Positions 9,093 through 18,300 of a stretch of DNA of 57,503 nucleotides are shown here, piece after piece; positions within the stretch are counted from its first letter, which is position 1; each line of letters opens with the position of its first letter. The translations under genes were made by a program, and so were the position numbers. The notes beneath the pieces were generated by a model that made no database searches, had not been told where the DNA came from, and worked only from the letters and a program-made list of their open reading frames with translations. Where the stretch lies: NCBI GenBank assembly GCA_016707605.1, contig JADJHJ010000020.1, forward strand, positions 1 through 57,503. Reading direction: 5' to 3'. Source of the stretch: Candidatus Promineofilum glycogenicum. GTDB lineage: Bacteria > Chloroflexota > Anaerolineae > Promineifilales > Promineifilaceae.

Positions 9093-9806
9093 CTACGCGC
9101 CGCTGAGCAGTTGGGCCAACTGGCGATAGGCGGCGCGGAGGTCGTCGGGCAGGCCGGGGGCGTCGGCCAGCATTTCGGCCAGGGGCAAGTCGAAGTCGGG
9201 CAGTTCGTCATCCGGCCCGGTCAGGCGGAACCAGTCCGGCCGCACGCGAAAGCCAGGCAGCACCGCGCAATGGTAGACCCCATCGTTGCCCACCGGCGCG
9301 GGCACGAAATGCCCTTCTTCGTCGCGCATGTAGAAGTCGGCCTGTTGCTGGTGGGTGCGCGGGTCGATGATCCAGTATTCGCGCACCCCGGCCCGTTCGT
9401 ATTCGCGGAACTTGGTGATGCGGTCGAGAGTGACGCTGCCCGGCGAGACCACTTCGATGACCAGATCGGGCGCGCCTCGCACGCGTTTGTCATCAACTTG
9501 CGCCTGTCCACCGCGGGCAACGAACAGCACATCCGGCTCGCGCGATGGCCCGCCCGGCCACAGCTTGACCTCTAGCGGCGCAGCCAGGACTTTGCCCAGG
9601 GCCAGCCGCTCTACAAAAGCGCGCATAAGGGAGGCGAGAAAGATGACAATATTTTGATGCGTCGTTGTTGCCGGCATATGCTCAATGATCTCCCCGTCGG
9701 CCCACTCCACCAGACGCCCGTCGTCGGGCAGCGCCAGATACGCCTCGTAACTGGCCGCGCGCTTCCGCACTTGTTGGCCCTGCCGCTCCACTTGAATCAT
9801 TGCCAT
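9093..9806 (-). CDS. Uma2-family (DUF820) putative endonuclease
   Basis: 237 residues from the ATG at 9806, preceded by GAGGG. An upstream ATG at 9836 is less likely because an extended -10 box (TGCTATACT) ends at 9825. Family motifs are LVEWADGEIIEHMPA, PLEVKLWPGGPSREPDVLFV and PDLVIEVVSPGS, giving the E/D-V-x-S pattern of the PD-(D/E)XK restriction-like fold. The C-terminus WFRLTGPDDELPDFDLPLAE matches the usual tail. Uma2 proteins are numerous in Cyanobacteria and Chloroflexota, and their role is unproven. It is a single gene with its own promoter and terminator. Confidence 0.88.
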   Translation of the reverse strand: MAMIQVERQGQQVRKRAASYEAYLALPDDGRLVEWADGEIIEHMPATTTHQNIVIFLASLMRAFVERLALGKVLAAPLEVKLWPGGPSREPDVLFVARGGQAQVDDKRVRGAPDLVIEVVSPGSVTLDRITKFREYERAGVREYWIIDPRTHQQQADFYMRDEEGHFVPAPVGNDGVYHCAVLPGFRVRPDWFRLTGPDDELPDFDLPLAEMLADAPGLPDDLRAAYRQLAQLLSGA

Positions 9807-9824
9807 AGCGCCCTCGTTCCTTTC

Positions 9825-9833
9825 AGTATAGCA
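9825..9833 (-). promoter_or_regulatory. Extended -10 promoter of the Uma2 gene
   Basis: TGCTATACT on the minus strand. Transcription would begin about 12 bases before the ATG at 9806. No clear -35 box is seen, as is common with extended -10 promoters. Confidence 0.5.
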
Positions 9834-9856
9834 CACAACCGGGACGGAAAAGAGGC

Positions 9857-9942
9857 CTCACGCGGAGGCGCAAAGGTATCTCACGCAAAAGAACGCTAAG
9901 CGAAGAAATCTTCGCTTGGCGTTCTTTGCGTCTTTGCGTGAG
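9857..9942. repeat. CTCACGCAAAGGCGC-family inverted repeat
   Basis: Inverted repeat with arms around AAGCGAAGAAATCTTCGCTT and ends CTCACGC / GCGTGAG. It lies between divergently transcribed genes. Confidence 0.85.
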
Positions 9943-9960
9943 CTTCTTCTTCTCTGCATG

Positions 9961-10026
9961 GTGACAACTGTCTCACCCCAAACGTGACAAATGACACTTG
10001 TGCGCCATTGCCGGCAGCCTTACGCT
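9961..10026 (+). promoter_or_regulatory. CRP/FNR-like sites and -10 box upstream of the ferredoxin gene
   Basis: GTGACAAATGACAC (9984-9997) lies 30.5 bp (centre to first base) upstream of a TACGCT -10 box at 10021. The related GTGACAACTGTCTCAC lies at 9961-9976. The crtB promoter has the same spacing, suggesting a shared activator. Confidence 0.55.
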
Positions 10027-10053
10027 GTAGGTTGTGAAGTTCGATTCACCAAC

Positions 10054-10080
10054 GACTGACAACTGACACCTGACAACTGC
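10054..10080. repeat. ACTGACAACTGAC short repeat
   Basis: Short tandem tract directly before the ferredoxin gene start, related to 5518-5552. Confidence 0.7.
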
Positions 10081-10083
10081 CCC

Positions 10084-11397
10084 ATGGCCCACCACAACAC
10101 CAACCCCGACCGCGACTACGACCGCTTGCAGCAGGCGCTGGACCGGCAGGTGACCGGCGCGCCGGCGTCGGCGGCCTTCACCCAAATCCTGCGCCTGCTC
10201 TACGCGCCGGACGAAGCCGCCCTGGCCGCCCGCCTGCCCATCCGGCCAACGCGGCTGGAGGCGCTGGCCCGGCAACTCGGCCGCCCGGCCGAGGAGTTGG
10301 ACGCGCAACTGACGCGCCTGGCCGACCGGGGGCTGGTGCTCGATCTGAGCACGGCGGGCGGTCGTTACTACGCCTTGCCGCCGGTGGTCATCGGCTTCTT
10401 CGAGTTCACCTTCATGCGCGCCCGGCCCGACCTGCCCATGAAGGAGCTGGCGGCGCTGTTCGAGACGTACATGACCGAGGCCGACGGCCAGTTCGCCCGC
10501 GCCGTCTTCCAGGGGCCGACGCAACTCGGCCGCTCGCTGCCGCGCGAGTCGGCCCTGCCCGACACGCCGACGGTCGAGGTGCTCGACTATGAGAAGGCCA
10601 GCGCCATCATCCGCGACGCGCGGGCGGCGGCCGTCTCGCTGTGCGCCTGCCGCCACAAGGCGTCGCATTTGGATCACGCGTGTGACCGGCCGCAACGCAC
10701 CTGCCTGACCTTCGGCGGCAGCGGCGGGATGCTGGTCGACCACGGGCTGGCCGAGGCCATCGACAAGGCCGAGGCGCTGGACATTCTGGCCGAGTGCCAG
10801 GCGGCGGGGCTGGCCCAGACGGCCGACAACGTGCGCGAGGGGGTCAGCTTCATCTGCAACTGCTGCGGCTGCTGCTGTGGCATGATGCGGGCCATCAAGG
10901 AGTTCGACCTGCCCCACGCCATTGTCACGTCCAACTGGCAGATGGAAGTGGAGTACACCCACTGCAACGGCTGTGGGAAGTGCGTCGCTGCCTGCCCGGT
11001 GGGGGCCATCCATCTGGATGAGCGGATCGAGGAGCGGCCCAACGGCCGACGCCATCGCGTGCGCTGGGCGGTGGTGGAGCCGGAGTTGTGTCTGGGCTGC
11101 GGCACGTGCTCCGGGGCGTGCAAGTTCAACGGGCTGGCCATGACGCCGCGGCCGCAGCGCGTCTACACGCCGCGCAACCTGGTCGAGCGCGTTGTGGCCA
11201 TGGCCGTGGAGCGCGGCAAGCTGGCCGACACGGTGCTGGGCCAGCCGGAGAAGCTAAGCCATCGCGCCGTGGCCAACGTCGTGCGGGCTGTGGAGCATTT
11301 GCCGCCGACGCAGGCGGTGCTGGCCGCCGGGGCGGTGCGGTCGGCGTTCCTGGGGGCGGTGGCGCGGGGGGCGGCGGAGTTTACGAAGACGCCTTAG
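10084..11397 (+). CDS. 4Fe-4S dicluster ferredoxin-like protein
   Basis: 437 residues. The N-terminal ~100 residues look like a helical winged-helix-type region (AALAARLPIRPTRLEALARQ). The middle has scattered Cys (SLCACRHKASH, DHACDRPQRTC), then a Cys-rich CNCCGCCCG motif near residue 257. Two ferredoxin motifs follow: CNGCGKCVAACPVGAI (~293) and CLGCGTCSGACKFNG (~338). The second lacks the usual final CP (it has CKF), so its cluster may differ. It probably transfers electrons to a redox enzyme; the partner is not encoded nearby. Start at ATG 10084, without a strong ribosome site. The same type of CRP-like operator precedes this gene and crtB, so it may be controlled with carotenoid synthesis. 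Confidence 0.8.
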   Translation: MAHHNTNPDRDYDRLQQALDRQVTGAPASAAFTQILRLLYAPDEAALAARLPIRPTRLEALARQLGRPAEELDAQLTRLADRGLVLDLSTAGGRYYALPPVVIGFFEFTFMRARPDLPMKELAALFETYMTEADGQFARAVFQGPTQLGRSLPRESALPDTPTVEVLDYEKASAIIRDARAAAVSLCACRHKASHLDHACDRPQRTCLTFGGSGGMLVDHGLAEAIDKAEALDILAECQAAGLAQTADNVREGVSFICNCCGCCCGMMRAIKEFDLPHAIVTSNWQMEVEYTHCNGCGKCVAACPVGAIHLDERIEERPNGRRHRVRWAVVEPELCLGCGTCSGACKFNGLAMTPRPQRVYTPRNLVERVVAMAVERGKLADTVLGQPEKLSHRAVANVVRAVEHLPPTQAVLAAGAVRSAFLGAVARGAAEFTKTP

Positions 11398-11440
11398 GGA
11401 GACGAGTAGCAGGTCACATGGCCATAGCGCCTGCCCTGGG

Positions 11441-11960
11441 GCGGACGCGGCCGACCGGAACCCCCATCCCCAACGCTCTGCCCCAACCTTGTCCGCCCGG
11501 GCCTAAAGGCGCCGGGCTATTTAACAACGCCGGCCGAGGCCGGCTTAGAGGGCGCGCCGTCTCTTAAGGCCCGTTCAGGGGCCGTCGTTGAGTAGCCCCG
11601 TGGCTTCAGCCCGGGGCGGACGCGGCCGACCGGAACCCCCATCCCCAACGCTCTGCCCCAACCTTGTCCGCCCGGGCCTAAAGGCGCCGGGCTATTTAAC
11701 AACGCCGGCCAAGGCCGGCTTCAGAGGGCGCGCCGTCTCTTAAGGCCCGTTCAGGGGCCGTCGTTGAGTAGCCCCGTGGCTTAGCCCGGGGCGGACGCCG
11801 ACCGGACCCCCATCCCCAACGGCCTTCGCCCGGCCGGGGGGAGGAGGGGGGGGGCCGCAAAAAAGGGGCGCGGAGAACGGGCGGGGGGGGGGAGGACCCG
11901 TGGCTTCAGCCCAGGGGGACCGACCGGAACCTCTTTCCCCAACGTACTACCTGCCCCTTG
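11441..11960. repeat. 175-bp tandem repeat, about three copies, the last degenerate
   Basis: Units begin at 11441, 11616 and 11791 with GCGGACGC and contain AACCCCCATCCCCAACG and GGGCTATTTAACAACGCCGG. The third copy is degraded and has runs of eight or more G near 11847-11893. No reading frame in it looks like a real protein. Confidence 0.85.
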
Positions 11961-12001
11961 CCTCTCACCACAACCGCAAAGTAACAATCATCGTCCTAAT
12001 T

Positions 12002-12050
12002 TGTGACATTTGTCACTTCCAACAACAGGCCAGAGAGACTATCGTATAGA
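12002..12050 (+). promoter_or_regulatory. crtB promoter with CRP/FNR-like activator site
   Basis: TGTGACATTTGTCAC (12002-12016) is a near-perfect TGTGA-N6-TCAC palindrome. Its centre is 30.5 bp upstream of a TATCGT -10 box (12040-12045), placing it at about -42 from the start of transcription as for class II activation. No -35 box is seen. In Thermus the CRP-family LdrP activates crtB; a similar role here is inference. Confidence 0.6.
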
Positions 12051-12054
12051 TGCT

Positions 12055-12091
12055 TGAGACCACTCACGGCTTCGGTTTGCCGTGGGTCTCA
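12055..12091 (+). promoter_or_regulatory. Hairpin in the crtB leader next to the ribosome site
   Basis: Arms TGAGACC / GGTCTCA with an inner ACGGC / GCCGT stem. It ends at the first base of the AGGAG ribosome site (12091-12095), so folding could limit translation. Confidence 0.45.
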
Positions 12092-12101
12092 GGAGCACGC
12101 G

Positions 12102-13097
12102 ATGGCCGTCAACCTCGTCGAACCCGCTGTCATTCAGGCCGCCACCCCCCGCCCTACCGCGGCCGAACGCGCCACCCTGGCAGCGACGATGACCCGCCGC
12201 GCCAGCGCCCAGACCTACGCCACCATTCGCCTGCTGGCCGACCGCGACCGGGCGGCCGACGCCTTCCGCGCCTACGCCTACTTCCGCTGGGTCGATGACG
12301 CGCTGGACGACCCCGCCGCCCCGCCCGCCGCCCGCGCCGCCTTCCTGGCCCGCCAGCGGGCGCTGCTCGATGGCGGCTATCGCGGCCGGATGCCGGCCGA
12401 CCTGTGCGCCGAAGAGGCGCTGCTGGCCGACCTGATCGCTGCCGATGACGAACCGGACAGCGGGCTTCAGTCGTACCTGCGGAACATGATGGCTGTTATG
12501 GCCTTTGACACGGCACGGCGTGGGCGGCTTGTCTCGGCCGCCGAACTGGACGACTACACGCAATCATTGGCCGCGGCCGTGGCCGACGCCCTCTTTCACT
12601 TCATCGGCCACGACCAGCCGCCGCCGCGCGAACCGGCGCGCTACGCCCCCGTCCGCGGCGCGCATGTCATCCACATGCTGCGCGATACCGTAGAGGACGC
12701 GATAGCAGGTTATGTCAATGTGCCGGCCGAGTATCTGGCCGTCCACGGGCTGCCGTCGTCCCTGACCGTGGCCGATCTGGCGACGCCGGCCTTGCGCGCC
12801 TGGGTGGCCGACCGAGTGCGGCTGGCCCGGGAGGAGTTCGCCGCCGGGCGAACCTATCTGGCTGCGGTGAGTAGCCGGCGCGCCCGGTGGGCCTGTCGCG
12901 CCTACATCGCCCGCTTCGAGTGGCTGGCCGACGCCATCACCAGTGACGGCTACGTGTTGCGCGCCGCCTACCCGGAGCGGAGGTCGGCCGCGGCGGCGGT
13001 CTGGATGCTGCGACGAGCGATAGGTGTAAGTGTGGAACAGGATTCTTATCCTGTTCGCGCGCACAGGATAAGAATCCTGTGCTACAAGCAGGAGTAA
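12102..13097 (+). CDS. crtB: Squalene/phytoene synthase family protein (probable phytoene synthase)
   Basis: 331 residues. Head-to-head prenyl transferase motifs are present: the first Asp-rich motif FRWVDDALDD (residues 62-70) and the second in VIHMLRDTVEDA (~189-200), which bind the pyrophosphates through Mg. The enzyme joins two geranylgeranyl diphosphates to phytoene, the first step of carotenoid synthesis. The ATG at 12102 was chosen for AGGAG at 12091-12095. The next gene, crtI, starts four bases after the stop, so they form an operon. The last ~22 residues are encoded by an ACAGGATTCTTATCCTGT repeat (13031-13083), which changes the natural C-terminus. The crtI ribosome site (AGGAG) lies in the final codons. 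Confidence 0.88.
   Translation: MAVNLVEPAVIQAATPRPTAAERATLAATMTRRASAQTYATIRLLADRDRAADAFRAYAYFRWVDDALDDPAAPPAARAAFLARQRALLDGGYRGRMPADLCAEEALLADLIAADDEPDSGLQSYLRNMMAVMAFDTARRGRLVSAAELDDYTQSLAAAVADALFHFIGHDQPPPREPARYAPVRGAHVIHMLRDTVEDAIAGYVNVPAEYLAVHGLPSSLTVADLATPALRAWVADRVRLAREEFAAGRTYLAAVSSRRARWACRAYIARFEWLADAITSDGYVLRAAYPERRSAAAAVWMLRRAIGVSVEQDSYPVRAHRIRILCYKQE
13031..13083. repeat. ACAGGATTCTTATCCTGT double palindrome at the end of crtB
   Basis: Two copies (13037-13054 and 13062-13081), each palindromic, read in frame as the C-terminal tail of CrtB. The family also occurs at 26561, 30306, 44131 and 50144. Confidence 0.85.
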
Positions 13098-13101
13098 TGA
13101 A

Positions 13102-14595
13102 ATGGACAAAAATGTCGTAATCATCGGCGCGGGCATCGGCGGCATCTGCTCCGCCATCCGGCTGGCCAAAGCGGGGCTGCGCGTGACCATCGTCGAGAAG
13201 AACGCCCGCCCCGGCGGCCGTTGCGACCGCATCAGCCGCGACGGCCACCACTTCGATACCGGCCCCACCCTGCTGGTCATGCCTCTTCTATATGAAGAGG
13301 AGTTCCGCGGCCTGGGGGCGGAGATGCGCGAGGTGCTCGATCTGGAGCGCGTCGACCCGACCTATCACCTCGTCTTTGACGACGGCAGCCGGCTCAACCT
13401 GACGTCGGACATGAAGCGCATGTACGACCAATTGGAGAGCATCGAGCGCGGCGCGTTCGACGGGCTGCTGCGCTACATGGACGAGGGCTACCGCCACTAC
13501 CAGTTGGGCACGGAGAAGCTGGTCTACCGCGACTTCCGCAGCTTCAGCGACTTCTTCAACTTCGAGAACCTGCCGCTCCTCTACCAGGTCAAGCCGCTGG
13601 TGAACCACCACAACAACATGGCCACCTACTTCGACAGCGACCGGCTGAAGGCGGCGTTCACCTTCCAGGACGTGTACATGGGCCTCAGCCCGTTCGAGGC
13701 CCCGGCGACGTTCTCGATGATGGCCTACACCGAGCTGGCCCACGGCGTCTGGTATCCGCGCGGCGGCATGTATAGCATCATCGAGGCGCTGGTAACGATG
13801 GCCCGCGCCGCGGGGGTGGAGTTCGTGCTGGAGACAGAGGTCGAGTGCATCGACACCGACGGCGAGCGGGCGCGGGGCGTGGCCCTGGAGGGCGGGCGCT
13901 ATCTGGCGGCCGACGTCGTGCTGGCCAACGCCGACCTGCCCTACGTCTATCAGAACCTCTTGCCGCCCGACGACGAGACGGAGAAGTTCGACGACATGCG
14001 CTTCTCCTGCTCCACGGTCAGCTTCTTCTGGGGCGTCGATAAGGTCTACGAGCAACTGGCCCCCCACATGCTCTTCCTGGCCGACGACTACCGGGCCAAC
14101 TTCGAGAGCATCATCGACGACCTGACCATCCCGGCCAACCCCAGCCTCTACGTCCACGCCCCGGCGCGGCTCGACCCGACGATGGCCCCGCCCGGCGAGG
14201 ATACGATTGTGGCCGTCGTGCCCGTCGGCCACATGGCCGACGACAGTCAGGAGGAGTTGGCCCACGAGTGGGCCACGATGCGCGACCTGGCGCGGGAGCA
14301 CGTCTTCCGCCGCCTGGACACGATCGGCGTCCACGACCTGCGCGACCACATCAAGTTCGAGACGTCGTTCAGCCCGCTGTCGTGGCGCAAGCGGTACAAT
14401 CTGGTGAAGGGCAGCACCCACGGGCTGTGCCACAATCTGACCCAGTTGGCCTTCTTCCGGCCCGACAACCGGCACGACCGCTACCACAACCTCTACTTCG
14501 TGGGGGCCAGCACGCGGCCGGGCACGGGGATGCCGACGGCGATGATCTCGGCGCGGCACGTGGCGACACGGATTTTGGAAGATTTGGCGGAGTAA
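13102..14595 (+). CDS. crtI: Phytoene desaturase
   Basis: 497 residues, the usual CrtI length. The N-terminal FAD-binding GAGIGG (residues 9-14) is followed by TIVEKNARPGGRC, then HFDTGPTLLVMP. The C-terminal FAD motif is LYFVGASTRPGTGMPTAMIS. It desaturates phytoene, probably to lycopene or a related polyene, using FAD, and is a peripheral membrane enzyme. It forms an operon with crtB. The region HGVWYPRGGMYSIIEAL also matches the family. No later carotenoid genes (cyclase, ketolase) lie nearby. A palindromic repeat follows the stop. Confidence 0.93.
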   Translation: MDKNVVIIGAGIGGICSAIRLAKAGLRVTIVEKNARPGGRCDRISRDGHHFDTGPTLLVMPLLYEEEFRGLGAEMREVLDLERVDPTYHLVFDDGSRLNLTSDMKRMYDQLESIERGAFDGLLRYMDEGYRHYQLGTEKLVYRDFRSFSDFFNFENLPLLYQVKPLVNHHNNMATYFDSDRLKAAFTFQDVYMGLSPFEAPATFSMMAYTELAHGVWYPRGGMYSIIEALVTMARAAGVEFVLETEVECIDTDGERARGVALEGGRYLAADVVLANADLPYVYQNLLPPDDETEKFDDMRFSCSTVSFFWGVDKVYEQLAPHMLFLADDYRANFESIIDDLTIPANPSLYVHAPARLDPTMAPPGEDTIVAVVPVGHMADDSQEELAHEWATMRDLAREHVFRRLDTIGVHDLRDHIKFETSFSPLSWRKRYNLVKGSTHGLCHNLTQLAFFRPDNRHDRYHNLYFVGASTRPGTGMPTAMISARHVATRILEDLAE

Positions 14596-14627
14596 GAGAA
14601 AAGAGGAATGACAGATTAAGAAGATTG

Positions 14628-14710
14628 ATCCGCAGATTGGGCAGCTTAGGCAGATTCAAGAAGCAGAGAACTCTTTTCTTAAATCTGCCAAATCTGCTAA
14701 ATCTGCGGAT
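14628..14710. repeat. ATCCGCAGATT-family palindrome
   Basis: Arms ATCCGCAGATTGGGCAG / CTAAATCTGCGGAT around AGAGAACTCTTTTCTT. Relative of 304-388, here between genes, downstream of crtI. Confidence 0.85.
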
Positions 14711-14749
14711 TATCACTCTTAATCTATGTGCGGTGTTGCGAACAGCCGG

Positions 14750-14965
14750 CTAGGCGTGGCTCAGGCCGACGTCTTCCAGTATGACCTGGCGCAGCACGCG
14801 CGGGTCGCGGAAGCGTTGCAGTGCGTCGAGAATTTCGATTCCCGCCAAGCGACCGCCCTCATCATAGTCGGCGGCAATGCCATCGGCCAGTTGCTCAGTA
14901 GTTACTGTGGCGTCGACAAACTGGATGTAGAGAACGTCGACTTCGGCGTCATAGGTGATTTTCAT
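14750..14965 (-). CDS. DUF2283 family protein
   Basis: 71 residues with the whole DUF2283 pattern: MKITYDAEVDVLYIQF, GIAADYDEGGRLAGIEILDA. These small proteins usually sit next to a DUF4258 protein and the pair is suspected to act as a toxin-antitoxin. Here its start overlaps the stop (ATGA) of the decayed DUF4258 gene, confirming the old pairing. Its C-terminus (RDPRVLRQVILEDVGLSHA) is slightly longer than usual. It may be an antitoxin without a partner now. Confidence 0.85.
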   Translation of the reverse strand: MKITYDAEVDVLYIQFVDATVTTEQLADGIAADYDEGGRLAGIEILDALQRFRDPRVLRQVILEDVGLSHA

Positions 14966-15222
14966 GACTGCTCTCGTCTGTTTTGATCGACTAGTAGAAG
15001 AAACAAATAATTCGTGGCTTCATCAACAAAGATGGGCGCACCTGCTTCGTCTTATAAAAACTTCTTGTTCCACACGAAGGCAAACTCAAGGCGGCACTCC
15101 AGCCGACCGTGGTCGCTCGCCTGCCACTCTGCTCCACGGATAGCTGCTACAATTTCGTCTTCCGTCACGCCTCGGCGAGGAAGCTGTTCTTGCACGTGGC
15201 CGGAGAGGCGAATCGTCTTCAT
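14962..15222 (-). pseudogene. DUF4258 protein gene, frameshifted
   Basis: The first frame gives MKTIRLSGHVQEQLPRRGVT, then EDEIVAAIRGAEWQASDHGR and CRLEFAFVWNKKFL, and stops at 15052. The family normally goes on with a K-x-K-Q-V-x-P-I-F-V-E-E region. The shifted frame reads YKTKQVRP, and the original frame gives IFVDEATNYLFLLLVDQNRR up to a TGA that overlaps the DUF2283 ATG by four bases. Two opposite shifts (a TTTTT run near 15055 and a CCC run near 15030) are needed to join these pieces. It is therefore a broken gene or carries two sequencing errors. Confidence 0.7.
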
Positions 15223-15251
15223 TGTACGGTATAGTATAACATAGCAAGAAA

Positions 15252-15283
15252 CAAAACCGGGCTGCTGATGCAGCCCGGCTTTG
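15252..15283 (-). terminator. Terminator after the giant repeat-protein gene
   Basis: On the minus strand, GCCGGGCTGC / GCAGCCCGGT forms a stem followed by TTTTG. It lies about 50 bases past the stop at 15334. Confidence 0.8.
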
Positions 15284-15333
15284 TTGAGAGATAGGGTGGG
15301 CCGGGGTCGCGCCGGCCCACCTTCATGCGGGAG

Positions 15334-18300
15334 CTACGGAACCTGTACGTCCTGGCACAGGTAGTTGGCCGTCACACCGGTGATGGCCGCCGAGTCGCCG
15401 CCCAGCGCGCCCAGGCCGTTGGTGTTGGCCGCGGGCGAGGTGATGTCGATGACGATCTCGCCCGTCCCGGCCGGCACGTTGGCCAGCGTGAAGCTGAGGA
15501 TGTTGAGCTGGTTGCCCTTGTTGGGGCTAACCGGCGCTTGCGTCTGGGTGACGCCGCCCGCGGTCACCGTCACGATGACCGGGCGAACGTCCTGATCGTT
15601 GTCTACCAGCGCCACTTCGATGTTGAAGGTGGCCCGAGCCATTGGCGCGGGGATGTCGATGGTCAGCCGTTGGCTGGGAATCCAGCCCTCGGCCACGTTC
15701 CAGTAGACCTGCGAGTCACCCGTGTTGATCACCTCGAAGACGTTGACGTACTCCTGGTTCGGGTTGTTGTAGGTCGGGTAGAGGATGAACGCCCGCGGGA
15801 TGTGCCCCTTGGTGCCGGACGTCTGCAGGAACCAGCGCCCGCGGATGTTGGCCGACGGGTTCAGGTCCGTGCCGTACCAGAACACGGCCCACGTCTTCGG
15901 CGCCGGGCTGGTGGGCGCTCCAACCTGGACGTACTGCCCACTCGGATACATGAAGCGCACGTACTTGGCCAGACCCTGGGCCTTGCCCGCCAACTGGCCG
16001 TAGAGATCCACGACGTTGTTGGCGTTGGGGATGACCAGCTTGGCCAGCGTCTTGTGCTTCTTGTCATTGCCCATGCCAATGCCCAGGATGTCGGTCCACT
16101 GGTTGGTGGCGGCATTGACCGGGCAGGTGTTGACGATGGGCGGGGCGATGATGTTGACCACCGCGTCATCGTTGTCGCTGAGCGGGTCGCCGTTGAAGCC
16201 GGTGCCACTGCCGGTGACGATGTCGGTGTGGACGGTTCCGGCCGCGCCGTTCACGGTGGCCGTGAACTGGCACTGGTAGGAGCCGGCCTGCGAGATCGTC
16301 TGGGGCACGGCGCAGGTCGTGGCCGTGATGCCGTTGTGGCCGGTGGTGGTGATGTTGCCGAACACGTTGTCGGTCAGGCTGGTCAGGTCGAGCGCGCCGC
16401 CGCCGGTGTTGTTGATGACAACGGTGAAGACCACCGAACCGCCGGGCGCATACAACTGCGTCGGGTTGGCCGTCTTGATGACCTCGATGGCCGGATCGGC
16501 GATGATGGGGACAATGGCGCTACCGTCGTCGCACACGTCGGGGTTCTTCGTCGTGTCGCAGGCGGTAACGGTGTTGGTGTGGCTCGTGTTCGGGTTGCCC
16601 GTCACGGCGGCCGTGAAGGTACAGGTGTAGGTTCCGGTCAGCGCGGCCAGCACCACCGGCGGCGTCAGGTCACAGGTCGTGGCCGTGATGCCGTGGTGGC
16701 CGGTCGTGGTGATGTCCCCATAGACGCTGTCGACCAGGCTGTTGAGGCTCAGGGTGATGGTGCCCTTGTTCTCCACCAGGATAGTGAAGGTCACCAGGTC
16801 GCCGGAGGCCACAACCGTCTTGTTGGGAACCTTGGTCACTTCCAGCAGCGGCGTCTGGACGGCCGGAACGGTCACGGTGTCGTCGTTGGAGATCACCGGG
16901 ATCTGGCCGTGCCGGGCCGAGCCGGAGGCGATGTTGGTCACCGAGCCGGCGTCGAGGTCGGCCTGAGTCACCGTGTAGGTGGCCGTGCAGGTGAAGAAGT
17001 CGCCCGGGTTTAGCGGGTTCGGCGTCTGCTGGCACGTCACCGCGTTCGGCGCGCCGATCTTGTTGTCCGTGACCGCGTAGGGCGGCGTCAGCGAGACGTT
17101 GCCGCTGTTGGTCACCTTGTAGGTGTAGGCGATGGTGTCGCCCACGCTGTCGTAGTTGACCGTGGTCGTGTCCTTGTCCAGCGTCAGCGCGGGCGTCTGC
17201 TGGGTGGGGATGTTGTGGTCGTCGGTGTCGGGGGGCGTCTCGGTCGAGTCGGCCGTCACCGTGTTGACCAGGTCGCCGCCGGCGTTCAACTCGGCCAGCG
17301 TCACCGTGTGGGTGCAGTTGTAGACCCAGGTCTCGGTCACTTGCAGCTTGCCGTCGTTGTTGACGTCGCCGCCGGGCTGTAGCACCGGGGCCGCGTCACA
17401 CTTGGCGTCGCTGACGGTGACGTTGGTCAGGGTCACGTTGCCGGTGTTGGTCACCGTGAACTGGTAGTCCACCTGCTGGCCAATGGTGGTGATGAGCGCC
17501 GTCGTCGACGACTTCAGCACGTTCAGGCCGGGGGTGTACTGGATGGGGATGTCCAGCGGGTCGGTGTCGGGGCCGGTCTCGTTGGAGTCGGCGGTCACGA
17601 CGTTGTGCAGCTTCGGGTTCGGCCCCGTGGCCGCGTCGAGTTCGGCCTGCGTCACCGTGTGGGTGCAGGTGAACGTCCACGTCTCGACCAGGCCCAGCTT
17701 GCCGTCGTTGTTGGTGTCGCCCGTCGGGCCACTGATGGCCGAGGTGCACATCGGGTCGCTGACGGTGACGCCGGTCAGGCTGATGTTGCCGGTGTTGGTC
17801 ACATCAAAGGTGTAGACCACCTGCTGCCCGGCGACGGTGATGAGCGTCGTCGTCGAAGACTTCTCGACGTTCAGCCCCGGATTCTGCTGGATGGGAATCT
17901 CCAGCGTGTCGGTGGCCGGGTCGGTCTCGGTCGAGTCGGCCGTGACCGTGTTGGGCAGCTTGACGCCGGCATCCATCTCATCGGTGGTGACCGTGTGGAC
18001 GCAGGTGTAGATCCACGTCTCATTCAGGTCAAGCTTGCCGTCGTTGTCGGCGTCGCCCGTCGGCCCGGTCGGCGGCAGATCGCACTTCGGGTCGCTGACG
18101 GTGACGTTGGTCAACGGGATGTTGCCGCTGTTGGTCACGGCGAACTTGTAGTCCACCTGCTGGCCGGCGGCGGTGATGAGCGTCGTCGTCGTGGTCTTGT
18201 CCACGTTCAGGCCCGGCAGGCGATCCATCGTGACCGTCACCGAGTCGGTATTGGACAACACCGGGTTGGAGTTGTACATGGCCGACGCCTGGGCGACGTT

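Noticed and set aside
15334..15500. Sortase or PEP-CTERM signal at the end of the giant protein
   Set aside because: The C-terminus ends GVTANYLCQDVQVP with no LPxTG, no membrane helix and no basic tail.
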